Source: Flavobacteriaceae bacterium UBA7302 (GTDB lineage: Bacteria > Bacteroidota > Bacteroidia > Flavobacteriales > Flavobacteriaceae). Taken from it: a DNA stretch of 64,000 nucleotides. A program made the position numbers and the translations under genes. The notes below the pieces were generated by a model. The model did no database searches. It had not been told where the DNA came from and saw nothing but the letters and a program-made list of their open reading frames with translations. Of this stretch, positions 1-8,795 are shown piece by piece. Position 1 is the first letter of the stretch. Every line of letters begins with the position of its first letter. Where the stretch lies: positions 186,001-250,000 of the forward strand of contig DKQS01000009.1 of assembly GCA_002471825.1 (NCBI GenBank), in the 5' to 3' direction.

Positions 1-331
1 CGATGTAGATCCGCGATTACTAAGCTTGTTTGCAAAACCCAATCAGCCCTTCTTTGCTTCTTGGATGGAATTAAACCCTGTAGATGAAATCAAAAAAATT
101 GACCAACCAATTTTACTGATCAATGGAGACCAAGATCTTCAAGTACCTGTAAATGATTTGAAGCAATTGCATGAATCAAAACCGAAAGCGACAATGGTTG
201 TTATCAAAGACATGAATCACGTGTTGAAAACAGTAAAAAACCAAACCGAAAATTATACATCATATCAATCACCAAAATTTAAAATCTCAGAAGAATTAAT
301 AAACACAATAGAAAGATTTGTAAAACAATAA
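1..331 (+). CDS. Alpha/beta hydrolase, C-terminal part (5' end outside window)
   Basis: The reading frame is open from base 2 to the TAA at 329-331, so the gene starts before the window; an internal TTG at 26 is not a believable start. The visible part shows the last third of an alpha/beta-hydrolase fold: 'PILLINGDQDLQVPV' is the usual strand with the catalytic-acid aspartate loop, and 'IKDMNHVLK' holds the catalytic histidine. The nucleophile elbow must lie upstream. The substrate cannot be told from this part. The next gene starts one base after the stop, so the two are probably co-transcribed. Confidence 0.8.
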   Translation, partial: DVDPRLLSLFAKPNQPFFASWMELNPVDEIKKIDQPILLINGDQDLQVPVNDLKQLHESKPKATMVVIKDMNHVLKTVKNQTENYTSYQSPKFKISEELINTIERFVKQ

Positions 332-332
332 C

Positions 333-497
333 ATGGCAAAGAAAAAAGCATTTGCATTGCGAATTAGCGAAGATATGTTCAGAGCCATTGAAAAATGGGC
401 ATCTGATGAGTTCCGATCGACCAATGGTCAGATTGAATGGATGCTTATGAAATTATTAAAAGAAGCCAAAAGGGATCCTAAAAACAAGGAAAACTAG
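333..497 (+). CDS. Arc-like ribbon-helix-helix protein, 54 aa
   Basis: A short ORF of 54 codons, ATG at 333 and TAG at 495-497. The product starts MAKKKAFALRISEDMFRAIE and continues with a helix containing 'RSTNGQIEWMLMKLLKEAKR'. A short basic beta strand (KAFALRIS) followed by two helices is the pattern of Arc/MetJ ribbon-helix-helix DNA-binding proteins, which act as dimers. It follows the hydrolase gene with a one-base gap and is followed by a clear terminator, so the pair forms the end of an operon. It might regulate that operon or be a general small DNA-binding protein; the target is unknown. Confidence 0.75.
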   Translation: MAKKKAFALRISEDMFRAIEKWASDEFRSTNGQIEWMLMKLLKEAKRDPKNKEN

Positions 498-544
498 TAA
501 GATACTATCGCATAACTCCTTCTCTCTTAAATACAAATCCCTTT

Positions 545-578
545 AAAGCACTCAATTTTATTGAGTGCTTTCTTTTTG
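545..578 (+). terminator. Rho-independent terminator
   Basis: A perfect 11-bp inverted repeat (545-555 and 561-571, arm AAAGCACTCAA) with a 5-base loop is followed by a T-rich tract. It closes the hydrolase/Arc-like operon. Confidence 0.85.
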
Positions 579-612
579 GTATCTTCGGAGTCCAAATTTT
601 AGAATTTCCCAA

Positions 613-3600
613 ATGAAAAAACTGTATTCCTTAGTCCTTATTCTAGCAGTAACTGGAATATTTGGACAGAAGTTATCTATGGACCTTGTGAAAAACATGA
701 AACCGCGCAATATTGGTCCGGGTGGTATGAGTGGAAGGGTAACTTCCATTGATGTTGTTGAATCGAATCCAGATATTATGTATGTCGGAACCGCCTCAGG
801 AGGGGTTTGGAAATCGACTTCAGGAGGTATCAAATGGACGCCAATTTTCGAAAAAGAAATTACAGCTTCTGTTGGTGCCGTGGCCATCCAGCAATCAAAC
901 CCGAGTGTGATTTGGGTGGGTACCGGTGAAGGGAATCCACGAAACAGTTTGAATGGTGGCTATGGAATTTACAGATCCTTAGATGCAGGTAAAACATGGA
1001 AATCGATGGGTCTTGAAAAAACCAGACACATTCATCGAATCATTATTCATCCTAATAATCCTGATGTGATTTACGTGGGTGCTATCGGTTCTCCTTGGGG
1101 TGAGCATGAAGAGCGTGGTGTTTTCAAAACTACAGATGGTGGTAAGACTTGGAACCGTATTTTATTCAATAATATCAGAACCGGAATCGCAGATTTAGTG
1201 ATGGATCCATCCAATCCGAATAAACTTTTTGCAGCCATGTGGGAACACAAGAGAGACCCCTGGTTCTTTAAGTCAGGCGGAAAAGGCAGTGGTCTGTACA
1301 TGACTCATGATGGAGGCGAAACCTGGAAGAAAATCACCGATAAGGAAGGATTTCCAAAAGGAGATCTAGGAAGAATTGGTGTTGCAGTAGCCGCTTCTAA
1401 TCCAGATGTAGTGTATGCCTTGGTAGAGGCCAAAAAGAATGCTTTGTACAAAAGTGAAGACGGCGGATTTACTTGGAAGATGGTCAACAACAAACCTGGT
1501 ATCGGGAATAGACCTTTTTACTATTCAGAAATATACGTTGATCCAGAAAACGAAAATAGAGTATATAGTATTTTTACCTATGTAAATGTTTCTAACGATG
1601 GTGGAAAATCCTTTAAGCAGTTAATGGGCGCTTATGGCGTGGATAACGGAGTGCATCCTGATCATCATGCTTGGTGGATTCACCCAAAAGATGGTTCCTT
1701 CATGATTGATGGGAATGATGGTGGTTTAAACATTACCAAAGATCGAGGGAAAACCTGGCGCTTTATTGGAAACATTCCTGTTGCCCAGTTTTATCATATC
1801 GCTGTCGATAATGAATTCCCATACAATGTGTATGGCGGTCTTCAAGACAATGGGTCATGGAGAGGTCCGGCTTATGTATGGAAAGCACAGGGAATCAGAA
1901 ACTCCTATTGGCAAGAAATTAGTTTCGGAGACGGATTTGATGTTGTGCCAGATAAAGATGATTCGCGCTTCGGATGGTCTATGAGTCAGCAAGGAAGTGT
2001 GGTACGCTATGACTACATCACTGGAAATAATTATAGCGTAAAACCAACGCATCCAAATCCGAATGTAAAGTTGCGTTTCAACTGGAATGCGGCCATCAAT
2101 ATGGATCCGTTTGACAACAGTACCTTGTACTTCGGAAGCCAATTCGTACATAAATCAACAGATAAAGGATTGACCTGGGAAGTGATTTCTCCGGATTTAA
2201 CTACCAACGATCCTGAGAAGTTAAAACAAGCAGAAAGTGGCGGATTGACCATGGATGCGACAGGTGCTGAAAACCATTGTACCATTTTGGTTATTGAACC
2301 AACATCCTTGGAAAAGGATGTGCTATGGGCAGCCACAGATGACGGTCAAGTTCACATTACGAAAGACGGTGGATCAAATTGGACCAACTTATCAAAGAAT
2401 ATCAAAGAGCTTCCAGCCAATAGCTGGATTACGCAGATCAAAGCCTCTAATAAGAACAAAGGAGAAGCTTTATTAGTAGCTAATGACTACAGAAGGTTCA
2501 ATTACAAACCATATGTTTTTAGAACTACCAACTATGGAAAATCGTGGTCAAGAATTGTTGATGAAGAAGATGTTGCAAGCTACACCTTAAGCATTGTGGA
2601 AGATCCAGTAGAAAGAAACTTATTGTTCTTAGGAACGGATGACGGTTTGTATGTGTCGGTAGACGCCGGAAGAAATTGGCAAAAATGGACCAATGGTTTC
2701 CCAACCGTTTCAGTAAAAGACTTGGTTATTCAGCCAAGAGAACACGATTTGGTCATTGGAACTTTCGGAAGAGCTGTATGGGTATTGGATGATATTAGAC
2801 CACTTAGAGCCATTGCAAAAAACAATCGTGTATTGGATCAGAGTATTGCTTTATTTGAACCACCCACTGCTTATCAAGCTAGATATCAGCAGCCAACCGG
2901 AACGAGATTTGGTGGTGATGCACTGTATCATGGTACAAACAGACCTGGCGGCGCATTAATTTCTTATTACTTCAAAAAAGAAGCGAAAAAGAAAGGGGAA
3001 AAATCAAAAGCAAAAGATTCCATCACCTTGGAAGTTTATAATGGAAACCAAAAGATTCGCACCTTAAAATACAAAGCTCCGAAAGAGAGTGGTGTATACA
3101 AAGTACGTTGGGGTATGGATGAAAAAGGAGTTCCAAGACCTTCAAGACGTATTCGTAAATTGCGAAGCGAACCTAGAGGAGTTCCTGTGATGCCTGGAAC
3201 CTATGGGTTAAAACTCAAGTATGGAGACATGGTTTCTGAGCAAAAAATCGAAGTGAAATACGACCCTCGTCTTCAAATGAGTGATGAAGCTCACAAACAG
3301 AAATACGAGGCCCGAAAGGAATTGCAATCCTATCAAGGAAAAATAGCGGCCATTGTAAAACAATTGGTGGAGTCTAAGAACTCGGTATCAAAATTCCAGA
3401 AAGAGTTGGCTAAGGCAGATAAAACCAAATACAAAGAGGCCATTAAAGCTTCTAAAGACATCAGTAAGAAAATTGAGGCTCAAATAGCGGTGTATTTAGG
3501 TAAGATTGATAAGAGACAGGGGATTACGCGTAATCCGGAGGTTACCGTAACACAGCGTCTAAGTAGTGCCAATAGGTATATTGGTTCTCGATATGGCAAT

Positions 3601-3759
3601 CAAACGGCCACCGAAACTCAACTGATGAATCAGTTTAAAGATGCCTACAATGCAGCGGTAAAAAATACAAATGCCTTCTTTGGCAATGATTGGAAAACTT
3701 ATTTGGACAGCGTGAAAGACATCAGTATTTCACCCTTTAAAGAAGTGAAAATGTTTTAA
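613..3759 (+). CDS. Secreted BNR/Asp-box beta-propeller protein (VPS10/sortilin-like)
   Basis: The ORF opens at 565, but the signal peptide MKKLYSLVLILAVTGIFGQ starts at the ATG at 613, and the upstream part overlaps the preceding terminator; I take 613 (1048 aa). About ten Asp-box type repeats (S/T-x-D-x-G-x-T-W) are visible, such as 'YRSLDAGKTWKSM', 'FKTTDGGKTWNRI', 'YKSEDGGFTWKMV' and 'ITKDGGSNWTNL', covering roughly residues 60-740. This predicts one or two multi-bladed beta-propellers like those of sortilin-type proteins widespread in Bacteroidota. Residues about 880-950 are lysine-rich and helical. No T9SS sorting domain is visible. No enzymatic function can be claimed; propellers of this group are commonly annotated as exo-sialidase-like, but I see no sialidase active-site set. 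It sits alone between two terminators. Confidence 0.8.
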   Translation: MKKLYSLVLILAVTGIFGQKLSMDLVKNMKPRNIGPGGMSGRVTSIDVVESNPDIMYVGTASGGVWKSTSGGIKWTPIFEKEITASVGAVAIQQSNPSVIWVGTGEGNPRNSLNGGYGIYRSLDAGKTWKSMGLEKTRHIHRIIIHPNNPDVIYVGAIGSPWGEHEERGVFKTTDGGKTWNRILFNNIRTGIADLVMDPSNPNKLFAAMWEHKRDPWFFKSGGKGSGLYMTHDGGETWKKITDKEGFPKGDLGRIGVAVAASNPDVVYALVEAKKNALYKSEDGGFTWKMVNNKPGIGNRPFYYSEIYVDPENENRVYSIFTYVNVSNDGGKSFKQLMGAYGVDNGVHPDHHAWWIHPKDGSFMIDGNDGGLNITKDRGKTWRFIGNIPVAQFYHIAVDNEFPYNVYGGLQDNGSWRGPAYVWKAQGIRNSYWQEISFGDGFDVVPDKDDSRFGWSMSQQGSVVRYDYITGNNYSVKPTHPNPNVKLRFNWNAAINMDPFDNSTLYFGSQFVHKSTDKGLTWEVISPDLTTNDPEKLKQAESGGLTMDATGAENHCTILVIEPTSLEKDVLWAATDDGQVHITKDGGSNWTNLSKNIKELPANSWITQIKASNKNKGEALLVANDYRRFNYKPYVFRTTNYGKSWSRIVDEEDVASYTLSIVEDPVERNLLFLGTDDGLYVSVDAGRNWQKWTNGFPTVSVKDLVIQPREHDLVIGTFGRAVWVLDDIRPLRAIAKNNRVLDQSIALFEPPTAYQARYQQPTGTRFGGDALYHGTNRPGGALISYYFKKEAKKKGEKSKAKDSITLEVYNGNQKIRTLKYKAPKESGVYKVRWGMDEKGVPRPSRRIRKLRSEPRGVPVMPGTYGLKLKYGDMVSEQKIEVKYDPRLQMSDEAHKQKYEARKELQSYQGKIAAIVKQLVESKNSVSKFQKELAKADKTKYKEAIKASKDISKKIEAQIAVYLGKIDKRQGITRNPEVTVTQRLSSANRYIGSRYGNQTATETQLMNQFKDAYNAAVKNTNAFFGNDWKTYLDSVKDISISPFKEVKMF

Positions 3760-3764
3760 ATGAT

Positions 3765-3788
3765 AAGCGGAGGTCTCCTCCGCTTTTT
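3765..3788 (+). terminator. Rho-independent terminator
   Basis: A 9-bp GC-rich stem (3765-3773 and 3777-3785, arm AAGCGGAGG) with a TCT loop and a T run directly follows the stop codon of the BNR-repeat protein. Confidence 0.85.
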
Positions 3789-3828
3789 ATTTGTCTAAAT
3801 TTTTTACATTAGCGAAAACCAAAAACCA

Positions 3829-5223
3829 ATGAGCATTTCAGAAATCAATAGTGACATCCCTTTATTTCCGGATGACACGATTATATTTGGGGTATTAGCC
3901 ATTACGCTTGCTGCCATTTTTTATACGGAAAAGAAACCAGCTTTTAGCAAGTTTTACAAAATTGTACCTACCCTACTCCTTTGTTATTTTCTGCCGTCCA
4001 TTTTAACTTCGTTGGGGATCATTGCCGATAAATGGATTGATGTTCAGGCTACCATTGCACACCTTCAAGGTATGTATGGAAATCTCACCGAAGTCGGCAC
4101 TCTGAATGAATTGAAAAACTATATTGCTGAGAATAACATTAAAGAAACAGACTATGCTCAATTTATTGGAGGAAGTAAATTGTACTATGTATCCTCTCGC
4201 TATTTATTACCAGCATCCTTAATCTTTTTAACCTTGAGCATCGATCTTAAAGGTGTTATGAATTTAGGATCCAAAGCGTTAATAATGTTCGTTACCGCGA
4301 CTGTTGGGGTAATGATCGGTGGACCGTTAGCCATCTTATTCTTCAAGTTTGTCGCTCCAGAATTCTTAGGTACTGTAGAAGGTTCCGAATTGTGGAAAGG
4401 ACTATCTACCGTTGCAGGAAGTTGGATTGGTGGTGGAGCCAATCAATTGGCAATGAAAGAGCAATGGGAAGTGGGTGATAGCTTATTTAGTATTATGGTT
4501 GTTGTGGATGTCCTTGTAGCTGAAGTTTGGATGGCCTTCTTATTAATCGGTGTTGCCAAGTCGGATGCCATCGACCGTTGGTTTAAGGCCGATAATTCTT
4601 CTATTAAGACCCTACAGGCTAAGATGGAGAAATTCACGCTTGAGACCGCTAGAATACCGACATTTTATGACATGATGATATTGCTAGCTCTAGGATTCGG
4701 AATTACGTCGATGAGTCATTTCTTTGGAAACGCCTTTAGCGGATTTGTAAAAGAACACCTTCCATCACTGGTTGACTTTGGGTTGGGTAGTGCTTTCTTC
4801 TGGTTGATCATATTGTCAACCACATTTGGGATTATCCTTTCTTTTACCAAAGCTCGAAACTTTGAAGGAGCTGGGGCCAGTAAAATTGGAACCGTTTTCA
4901 TTTACATTCTTGTAGCCTCTATTGGTATGAAAATGAATCTAAATGCTATTGCAGAAAACTTAGGATTGTTCGCGATTGGTTTGGTTTGGATGATCGTTCA
5001 CGTCGGACTCTTATTTATTGTTGCTAAAATTATCAAAGCGCCATACTTTTTCTTGGCGGTGGGTTCTAAAGCGAATATTGGAGGTGCAGCTTCTGCACCC
5101 GTAGTAGCTGGTGCTTTCCATCCTTCTCTAGCGCCTGTTGGTGTACTGTTAGCTGTCCTAGGATATGCCCTCGGTACCTATGGAGCATTTGCTTGTGCAT
5201 TAATGATGAAGTGGGTGAGTTAA
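3829..5223 (+). CDS. DUF819 family integral membrane protein
   Basis: This 464-residue protein is almost wholly hydrophobic, with about ten to twelve membrane segments from residue 17 to the C-terminus. It has glycine-rich breaks such as 'GSWIGGGANQLAMKEQW' (about residues 191-207) and 'VGSKANIGGAASAPVVAGAF' (about 412-431). These paired glycine-rich motifs and the length match the DUF819 family of predicted inner-membrane transporters, whose substrate is not established. The start at 3829 (MSISEINSD) leaves a short cytoplasmic or periplasmic lead before the first membrane segment. It stands between a terminator and the next lipoprotein gene, 46 bp downstream, with which it could be co-transcribed. 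Confidence 0.8.
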   Translation: MSISEINSDIPLFPDDTIIFGVLAITLAAIFYTEKKPAFSKFYKIVPTLLLCYFLPSILTSLGIIADKWIDVQATIAHLQGMYGNLTEVGTLNELKNYIAENNIKETDYAQFIGGSKLYYVSSRYLLPASLIFLTLSIDLKGVMNLGSKALIMFVTATVGVMIGGPLAILFFKFVAPEFLGTVEGSELWKGLSTVAGSWIGGGANQLAMKEQWEVGDSLFSIMVVVDVLVAEVWMAFLLIGVAKSDAIDRWFKADNSSIKTLQAKMEKFTLETARIPTFYDMMILLALGFGITSMSHFFGNAFSGFVKEHLPSLVDFGLGSAFFWLIILSTTFGIILSFTKARNFEGAGASKIGTVFIYILVASIGMKMNLNAIAENLGLFAIGLVWMIVHVGLLFIVAKIIKAPYFFLAVGSKANIGGAASAPVVAGAFHPSLAPVGVLLAVLGYALGTYGAFACALMMKWVS

Positions 5224-5269
5224 ATTAGGATTCTTTTTCTCATATTTGCAAGCAAATTTAAATGTGATT

Positions 5270-5971
5270 ATGAGGAATTTAATTCAATTGTTTGTTGCTG
5301 GAATCTTACTTTATTCTTGTTCATCAGGACCAGACAACAATATGTTTGTGAGTGGTGAAATTACCGGATTAAAAAAGGGAAAATTATACCTTCAGAAAAT
5401 GCAAGATACTGTATTGGTATCTGTAGATTCAGTTGCCTTGTTGGGGAATAGTAAATTTGAGCTTTCAGACTACGTTTCTTCTCCGGTTTTATACTACCTA
5501 ACTTTTGATGGGAATACTACTGACAAACGAATCTTATTTTTTGGGGAAGAAGGAAATATCAGCATTCAAGATAATGTTGAGAAATTTGGATTGAATCCAG
5601 AGATTAAAGGATCTGCCAATCAAGAAAAACTGGACAAGTTTAATGAGGTAAATCAGCAGTTTAACAGCCAACGTTTGGATTTGATCAAGGAAGAATTAGA
5701 AGCTAAGCAAAAGGAAGATCAAAAGGCTTTAGAAGGCGTTCAAAAGAAATACCAGAGCTTACAAAGAAGAAGAGTATTGTATGTAACTAATTATGCGCTT
5801 TCGAATTCAGATTCAGAGGTTGCACCTTATCTTGGAATGACTGAGATGTACAACGCCAACATCAAATTGTTAGACACGGTTTACAATTCACTTTCAGAAA
5901 GAGTAAAAGCTTCTGATTATGGAAAGCGATTCAAAAATTATATAGCAGAAATTAAGTCTACAGAAAAGTAG
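5270..5971 (+). CDS. DUF4369-like lipoprotein
   Basis: The ORF can be opened at a TTG at 5246, but the ATG at 5270 gives a clean lipoprotein signal MRNLIQLFVAGILLYSC with the lipidated cysteine at residue 17, so I choose that start (233 aa). Residues about 28-115 ('FVSGEITGLKKGKLYLQKM', 'LYYLTFDGN') look like the DUF4369 beta domain that often precedes thioredoxin-like folds in Bacteroidota. Here the thioredoxin part is absent and is replaced by a charged helical stretch (about residues 125-170, KEELEAKQKEDQKALEG) and a short tail. Function unknown. Confidence 0.7.
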   Translation: MRNLIQLFVAGILLYSCSSGPDNNMFVSGEITGLKKGKLYLQKMQDTVLVSVDSVALLGNSKFELSDYVSSPVLYYLTFDGNTTDKRILFFGEEGNISIQDNVEKFGLNPEIKGSANQEKLDKFNEVNQQFNSQRLDLIKEELEAKQKEDQKALEGVQKKYQSLQRRRVLYVTNYALSNSDSEVAPYLGMTEMYNANIKLLDTVYNSLSERVKASDYGKRFKNYIAEIKSTEK

Positions 5972-5990
5972 ACCTAATTATAAAGCATAA

Positions 5991-6020
5991 AAAAAACCGA
6001 GCAAATTGCTCGGTTTTTTT
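5991..6020. terminator. Bidirectional terminator between convergent genes
   Basis: The inverted repeat with arms around GAGCA/TGCTC and CCGAG/CTCGG is flanked by A8 on one side and T8 on the other, so it can end transcription from the plus-strand lipoprotein gene and from the minus-strand beta-glucan locus. Confidence 0.85.
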
Positions 6021-6040
6021 TATTTCTAATTGGTTTGAAC

Positions 6041-7642
6041 TTAGTTCTTCACAAACTTCGTTGTACCAACCTTGTTATTGATTTCATACTTTAATACGTA
6101 GATACCAGGATTCAAATCAGAAATGTTGATTGATGTAGAATTTGAATTCACATTGAATGATCTCATTTTCTTACCAATTACGTTGAACACTTCAGCTTTT
6201 GTAATGATTTCATTAGCTGTTAGGTTCACAACATTATTCGAAGGATTTGGATAAACACTTACGTTAAATAATTCATTTGTTTCAACGCTTGCTGTTGCCG
6301 CTGCATAGAAATAAATGTTATCAATGTATACAGCACTCCATGACTCCGTATTTGCAGATCCATCAGCATTAAACTGACCGTCAAACTTCAATTGAATTAC
6401 GTTATCCCAAGTCATTCCAGTAAATTGACTCTTATTAAGAACAACATTATTCCAAGATCCTGGCGTCAAAGGAACTTCTACTAAAACTTCACCTGCACCT
6501 GTTCCACCATTAATTGGAGAAATCTTCAACATACGGTTCGCACCAGTTGGAGCCCAAACATCCAATCTTAAAACATCCATACCTGATAAGTCGGTTGCAG
6601 TAACCTCCATTCCTTGGTAGTTGAAGTTAGGCAATGCTAAAATTGTTTTACCATTTCCTGGATCATAAGTTCCATTAACTTGTCCATGACCAGATTGACC
6701 CCAGTTTGGATCTATATTCGTAACAATAGAATTGTAAGTATCTCCATAAATTCCTACAACATCATTTGAATCTATATTTGGATCTGTAGGGTTTCCACTA
6801 GGCATTGTATACTCAAAATTAACCGTGTAAGTAATCTTAGTTGTACCATCCTGTGCAGTAACTTCAACCGTCGCAGAACCACCAGGAACAGAACTCGCCT
6901 GAGTTATTGAAGTAGTCGCATTTGAATCTGTAGTAGTTGCAGCTGTAATTTGAGGAACAGTTGTTACACCTTCTTTTAATCCGTATAGGTAAGTTGTAGT
7001 TCCAGATGAAAAGTTCGAAATCGAAGCCCCATCCACTTTAATATCACTCAAAGTAGCATCCGTACCACTAGCCACAGGTGTCTTATAGAAATAAATATTA
7101 TCTAAATAAACATCGAAAGTATCAGTGGTATTCGCAGATCCATCTGCATTAAATTGTCCATCAAACTTCAATTGAATAATGTTATCCCATGACATTCCTG
7201 TAAAAGAAGATTTTGGAATATCAACGCTATTCCAGCTTCCAGGTGTTAACGGAACTTCAACCAAAAATTCGGCAGCTCCAGTACCTGAGTTAATAGGAGA
7301 AACTTTTAATAGTCTTGAAGTTCCAGTTGGAACCCAAACATCTACGTGGAGACCATCCATTGCCGCAAGGTTGGTTGCTGTTACCTCAGTTCCTTGGTAA
7401 TTAAAACCAGGATATGCAAGAACAGTCTTTCCAGTTCCTGGGTCGTAGGCAGTGTTAACTGCGTTATGACCTGCTTGTCCCCAGTTCGGGTCAAAGTTTG
7501 TTCCAATTTGGCTGTAAGTATCGCCATAAACACCAACCACATCACTAGCTGATCTGGTAGGATCTGCCGCATTATCAGTAGGCGCTTGAGCATAGCCAAT
7601 AGATACCATGAACAAAGCCATCAAAAAAGTAATTTTCTTCAT
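6041..7642 (-). CDS. T9SS-secreted protein with two carbohydrate-binding-type domains
   Basis: A 533-residue protein with a type I signal peptide (MKKITFLMALFMVSIGYAQ). Layout: binding-type domain A (about 31-190), a cadherin-like beta-sandwich (about 193-280, starting 'ATLSDIKVDGASISNFSSGT'), binding-type domain B (about 292-448), and a T9SS C-terminal sorting domain (about 455-533, 'VSVYPNPSNNVVNLTAN' and a 'GIYVLKYE' strand). Domains A and B are about 70% identical by eye and both end in a D-N-I-Y-F-Y strand. No catalytic motif is visible, so a secreted glycan-binding protein is likely. It is the last unit of the beta-glucan locus, with its own promoter box at 7709-7728. The related domain also occurs in the binding proteins at 19514 and 25922, which supports a role in laminarin binding (inference). 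Confidence 0.75.
   Translation of the reverse strand: MKKITFLMALFMVSIGYAQAPTDNAADPTRSASDVVGVYGDTYSQIGTNFDPNWGQAGHNAVNTAYDPGTGKTVLAYPGFNYQGTEVTATNLAAMDGLHVDVWVPTGTSRLLKVSPINSGTGAAEFLVEVPLTPGSWNSVDIPKSSFTGMSWDNIIQLKFDGQFNADGSANTTDTFDVYLDNIYFYKTPVASGTDATLSDIKVDGASISNFSSGTTTYLYGLKEGVTTVPQITAATTTDSNATTSITQASSVPGGSATVEVTAQDGTTKITYTVNFEYTMPSGNPTDPNIDSNDVVGIYGDTYNSIVTNIDPNWGQSGHGQVNGTYDPGNGKTILALPNFNYQGMEVTATDLSGMDVLRLDVWAPTGANRMLKISPINGGTGAGEVLVEVPLTPGSWNNVVLNKSQFTGMTWDNVIQLKFDGQFNADGSANTESWSAVYIDNIYFYAAATASVETNELFNVSVYPNPSNNVVNLTANEIITKAEVFNVIGKKMRSFNVNSNSTSINISDLNPGIYVLKYEINNKVGTTKFVKN
6299..6769 (-). repeat. Binding domain copy B of the T9SS-secreted protein
   Basis: Encodes residues about 292-448. 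It is about 70% identical at protein level to copy A (7073-7552), which points to an internal duplication. Conserved landmarks are 'YGDTY', 'DPNWGQ', 'NYQG.EVTAT', 'VPLTPGSWN' and 'QLKFDGQFNADGSANT'. Confidence 0.8.
7073..7552 (-). repeat. Binding domain copy A of the T9SS-secreted protein
   Basis: Encodes residues about 31-190, the N-terminal partner of the duplication described for 6299-6769. Confidence 0.8.
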
Positions 7643-7708
7643 ATTTATTAATTTAAGAGTTTAAAGGTTTAATATTACAATTAATGTAATGAAAAGTATA
7701 ATTTTTTA

Positions 7709-7728
7709 CCACTACAATAGGTATACAA
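7709..7728 (-). promoter_or_regulatory. Direct-repeat regulatory box 1 (candidate operator)
   Basis: On the minus strand it reads TTGTATACCTATTGTAGTGG: half-site TGTAtacc, then TGTAGTGG exactly 11 bp further. It lies 67 bp upstream of the start codon at 7642. About 10 bp after it on the same strand comes TACTTTTC, a possible -7 element. The same 11-bp-spaced pair of TGTA half-sites is found at 24740, 24843, 32572 and 32682. The likely binder is the LuxR-type regulator encoded at 32703-35504 (inference). Confidence 0.55.
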
Positions 7729-7796
7729 ATTAAAACTTATTAAAATTACAAAAAAAACTGAATTATCGTTAACTAATTGTAAATCATTTTATTAAC

Positions 7797-7841
7797 AAAA
7801 AAAAGGTTGTCAGACTGTTAATTTCTTAGCCTATACAACCT
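7797..7841 (-). terminator. Terminator of the GH149-GH17 operon
   Basis: Read on the minus strand, the arms AGGTTGT (7841-7835) and ACAACCT (7810-7804) enclose a 24-base loop and are followed by a run of seven T. It sits 10 bp after the stop of the cytoplasmic GH17 gene. The loop is long, so strength is uncertain. Confidence 0.6.
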
Positions 7842-7850
7842 GTTTTTACA

Positions 7851-8759
7851 TTAAAACTTAAGGTTTTCATTTTTATCCCAGAGTCCCCAATAGGCACCTA
7901 CATCTCCTTCGGCACCAACTTTCCAAGATTCGTCGAAAGAAGAGAAATAGAACATCTCTACATTGTCTTTTGCAGACCAAACTTGCGAGTTGATGAAATA
8001 CTTCATGGCATTTTCGGCATTGGATACCGCACCACCTAAACTTCCGCCTTGACTAGGCCAACCCGTCTCGGTAATGATTACTTTTTTACCGCCACCTGCT
8101 GCTTGGGCACCGTAATACATGGATTGCATATGATTCAATGCGTATTCTTGATTACATCCTTCCCAGTAAGGATAGCAGTTTGATAAAATAACATCACAAG
8201 CATTGGTTATGGCTGGACGATGACTAAATTCATAGTAAGCATCTACATAGCCAACTTCGATATCTGGAAGTGCACGTTTCACTCTAAAAATGTATTCCAA
8301 CAATTCTTCTTCCGTAAGTTCGTTTCGATACAACACTTCGTTTCCAACGGCTGCGATATCAACACATCCTTCTTTTGCCAATTGAATCAGTGCTTCAATT
8401 TCTTCTTCATTCTTGTCTTTCTCTTCCCCTAACCAAGCACCCACAAGTGTCTTCATTCCGTGTTTCTTGGCCATTCTTGGTACAAACTCATTTCCTTCAA
8501 TACACGAAAAAGAACGGACCCATTTTGCGTATGGCTTTAAGATTTTAATTCTTCTTTCTACCTGCTCTTCAGTAATGGTATCGCCTGGTTTTTGTCCGTC
8601 TTCATACATACTAAAACAAATACCGTGCATCCCTTTCTCAAGAGTTTCCTTCCACATCTTCTTTAAATCCTTCAAGGAGTATCCTCCGAAGTCAACCCCC
8701 ATTTCCTTTGAATAGTTTGCAATATCAAATGCAAACTGTCTGTCTTCTCTATATGACAT
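7851..8759 (-). CDS. Cytoplasmic GH17-family beta-1,3-glucanase/transglycosylase
   Basis: This 302-residue protein has the GH17 clan-A signature: the acid/base in 'AAVGNEVLY' (E141) and the nucleophile in 'IITETGWPSQGG' (E231), 90 residues apart. GH17 enzymes cut or transfer beta-1,3-glucan chains with retention. There is no signal peptide (it starts MSYREDRQFAFD), so unlike the other GH17 at 13747 it should act in the cytoplasm, on imported laminari-oligosaccharides. Its length is that of a bare TIM barrel. It is the last gene of the operon starting at 18520, 36 bp after the symporter gene. Trimming short oligosaccharides for the GH149-type phosphorylase is a sensible role but not shown by sequence. 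Confidence 0.85.
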   Translation of the reverse strand: MSYREDRQFAFDIANYSKEMGVDFGGYSLKDLKKMWKETLEKGMHGICFSMYEDGQKPGDTITEEQVERRIKILKPYAKWVRSFSCIEGNEFVPRMAKKHGMKTLVGAWLGEEKDKNEEEIEALIQLAKEGCVDIAAVGNEVLYRNELTEEELLEYIFRVKRALPDIEVGYVDAYYEFSHRPAITNACDVILSNCYPYWEGCNQEYALNHMQSMYYGAQAAGGGKKVIITETGWPSQGGSLGGAVSNAENAMKYFINSQVWSAKDNVEMFYFSSFDESWKVGAEGDVGAYWGLWDKNENLKF

Positions 8760-8795
8760 CTTTAAATTCTATTTAAAATTTATATTCTTCTATAT

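Noticed and set aside
565..612. Upstream extension of the BNR-repeat protein to 565
   Set aside because: It would place the start in the right arm of a terminator and add 16 residues before a perfect signal peptide.
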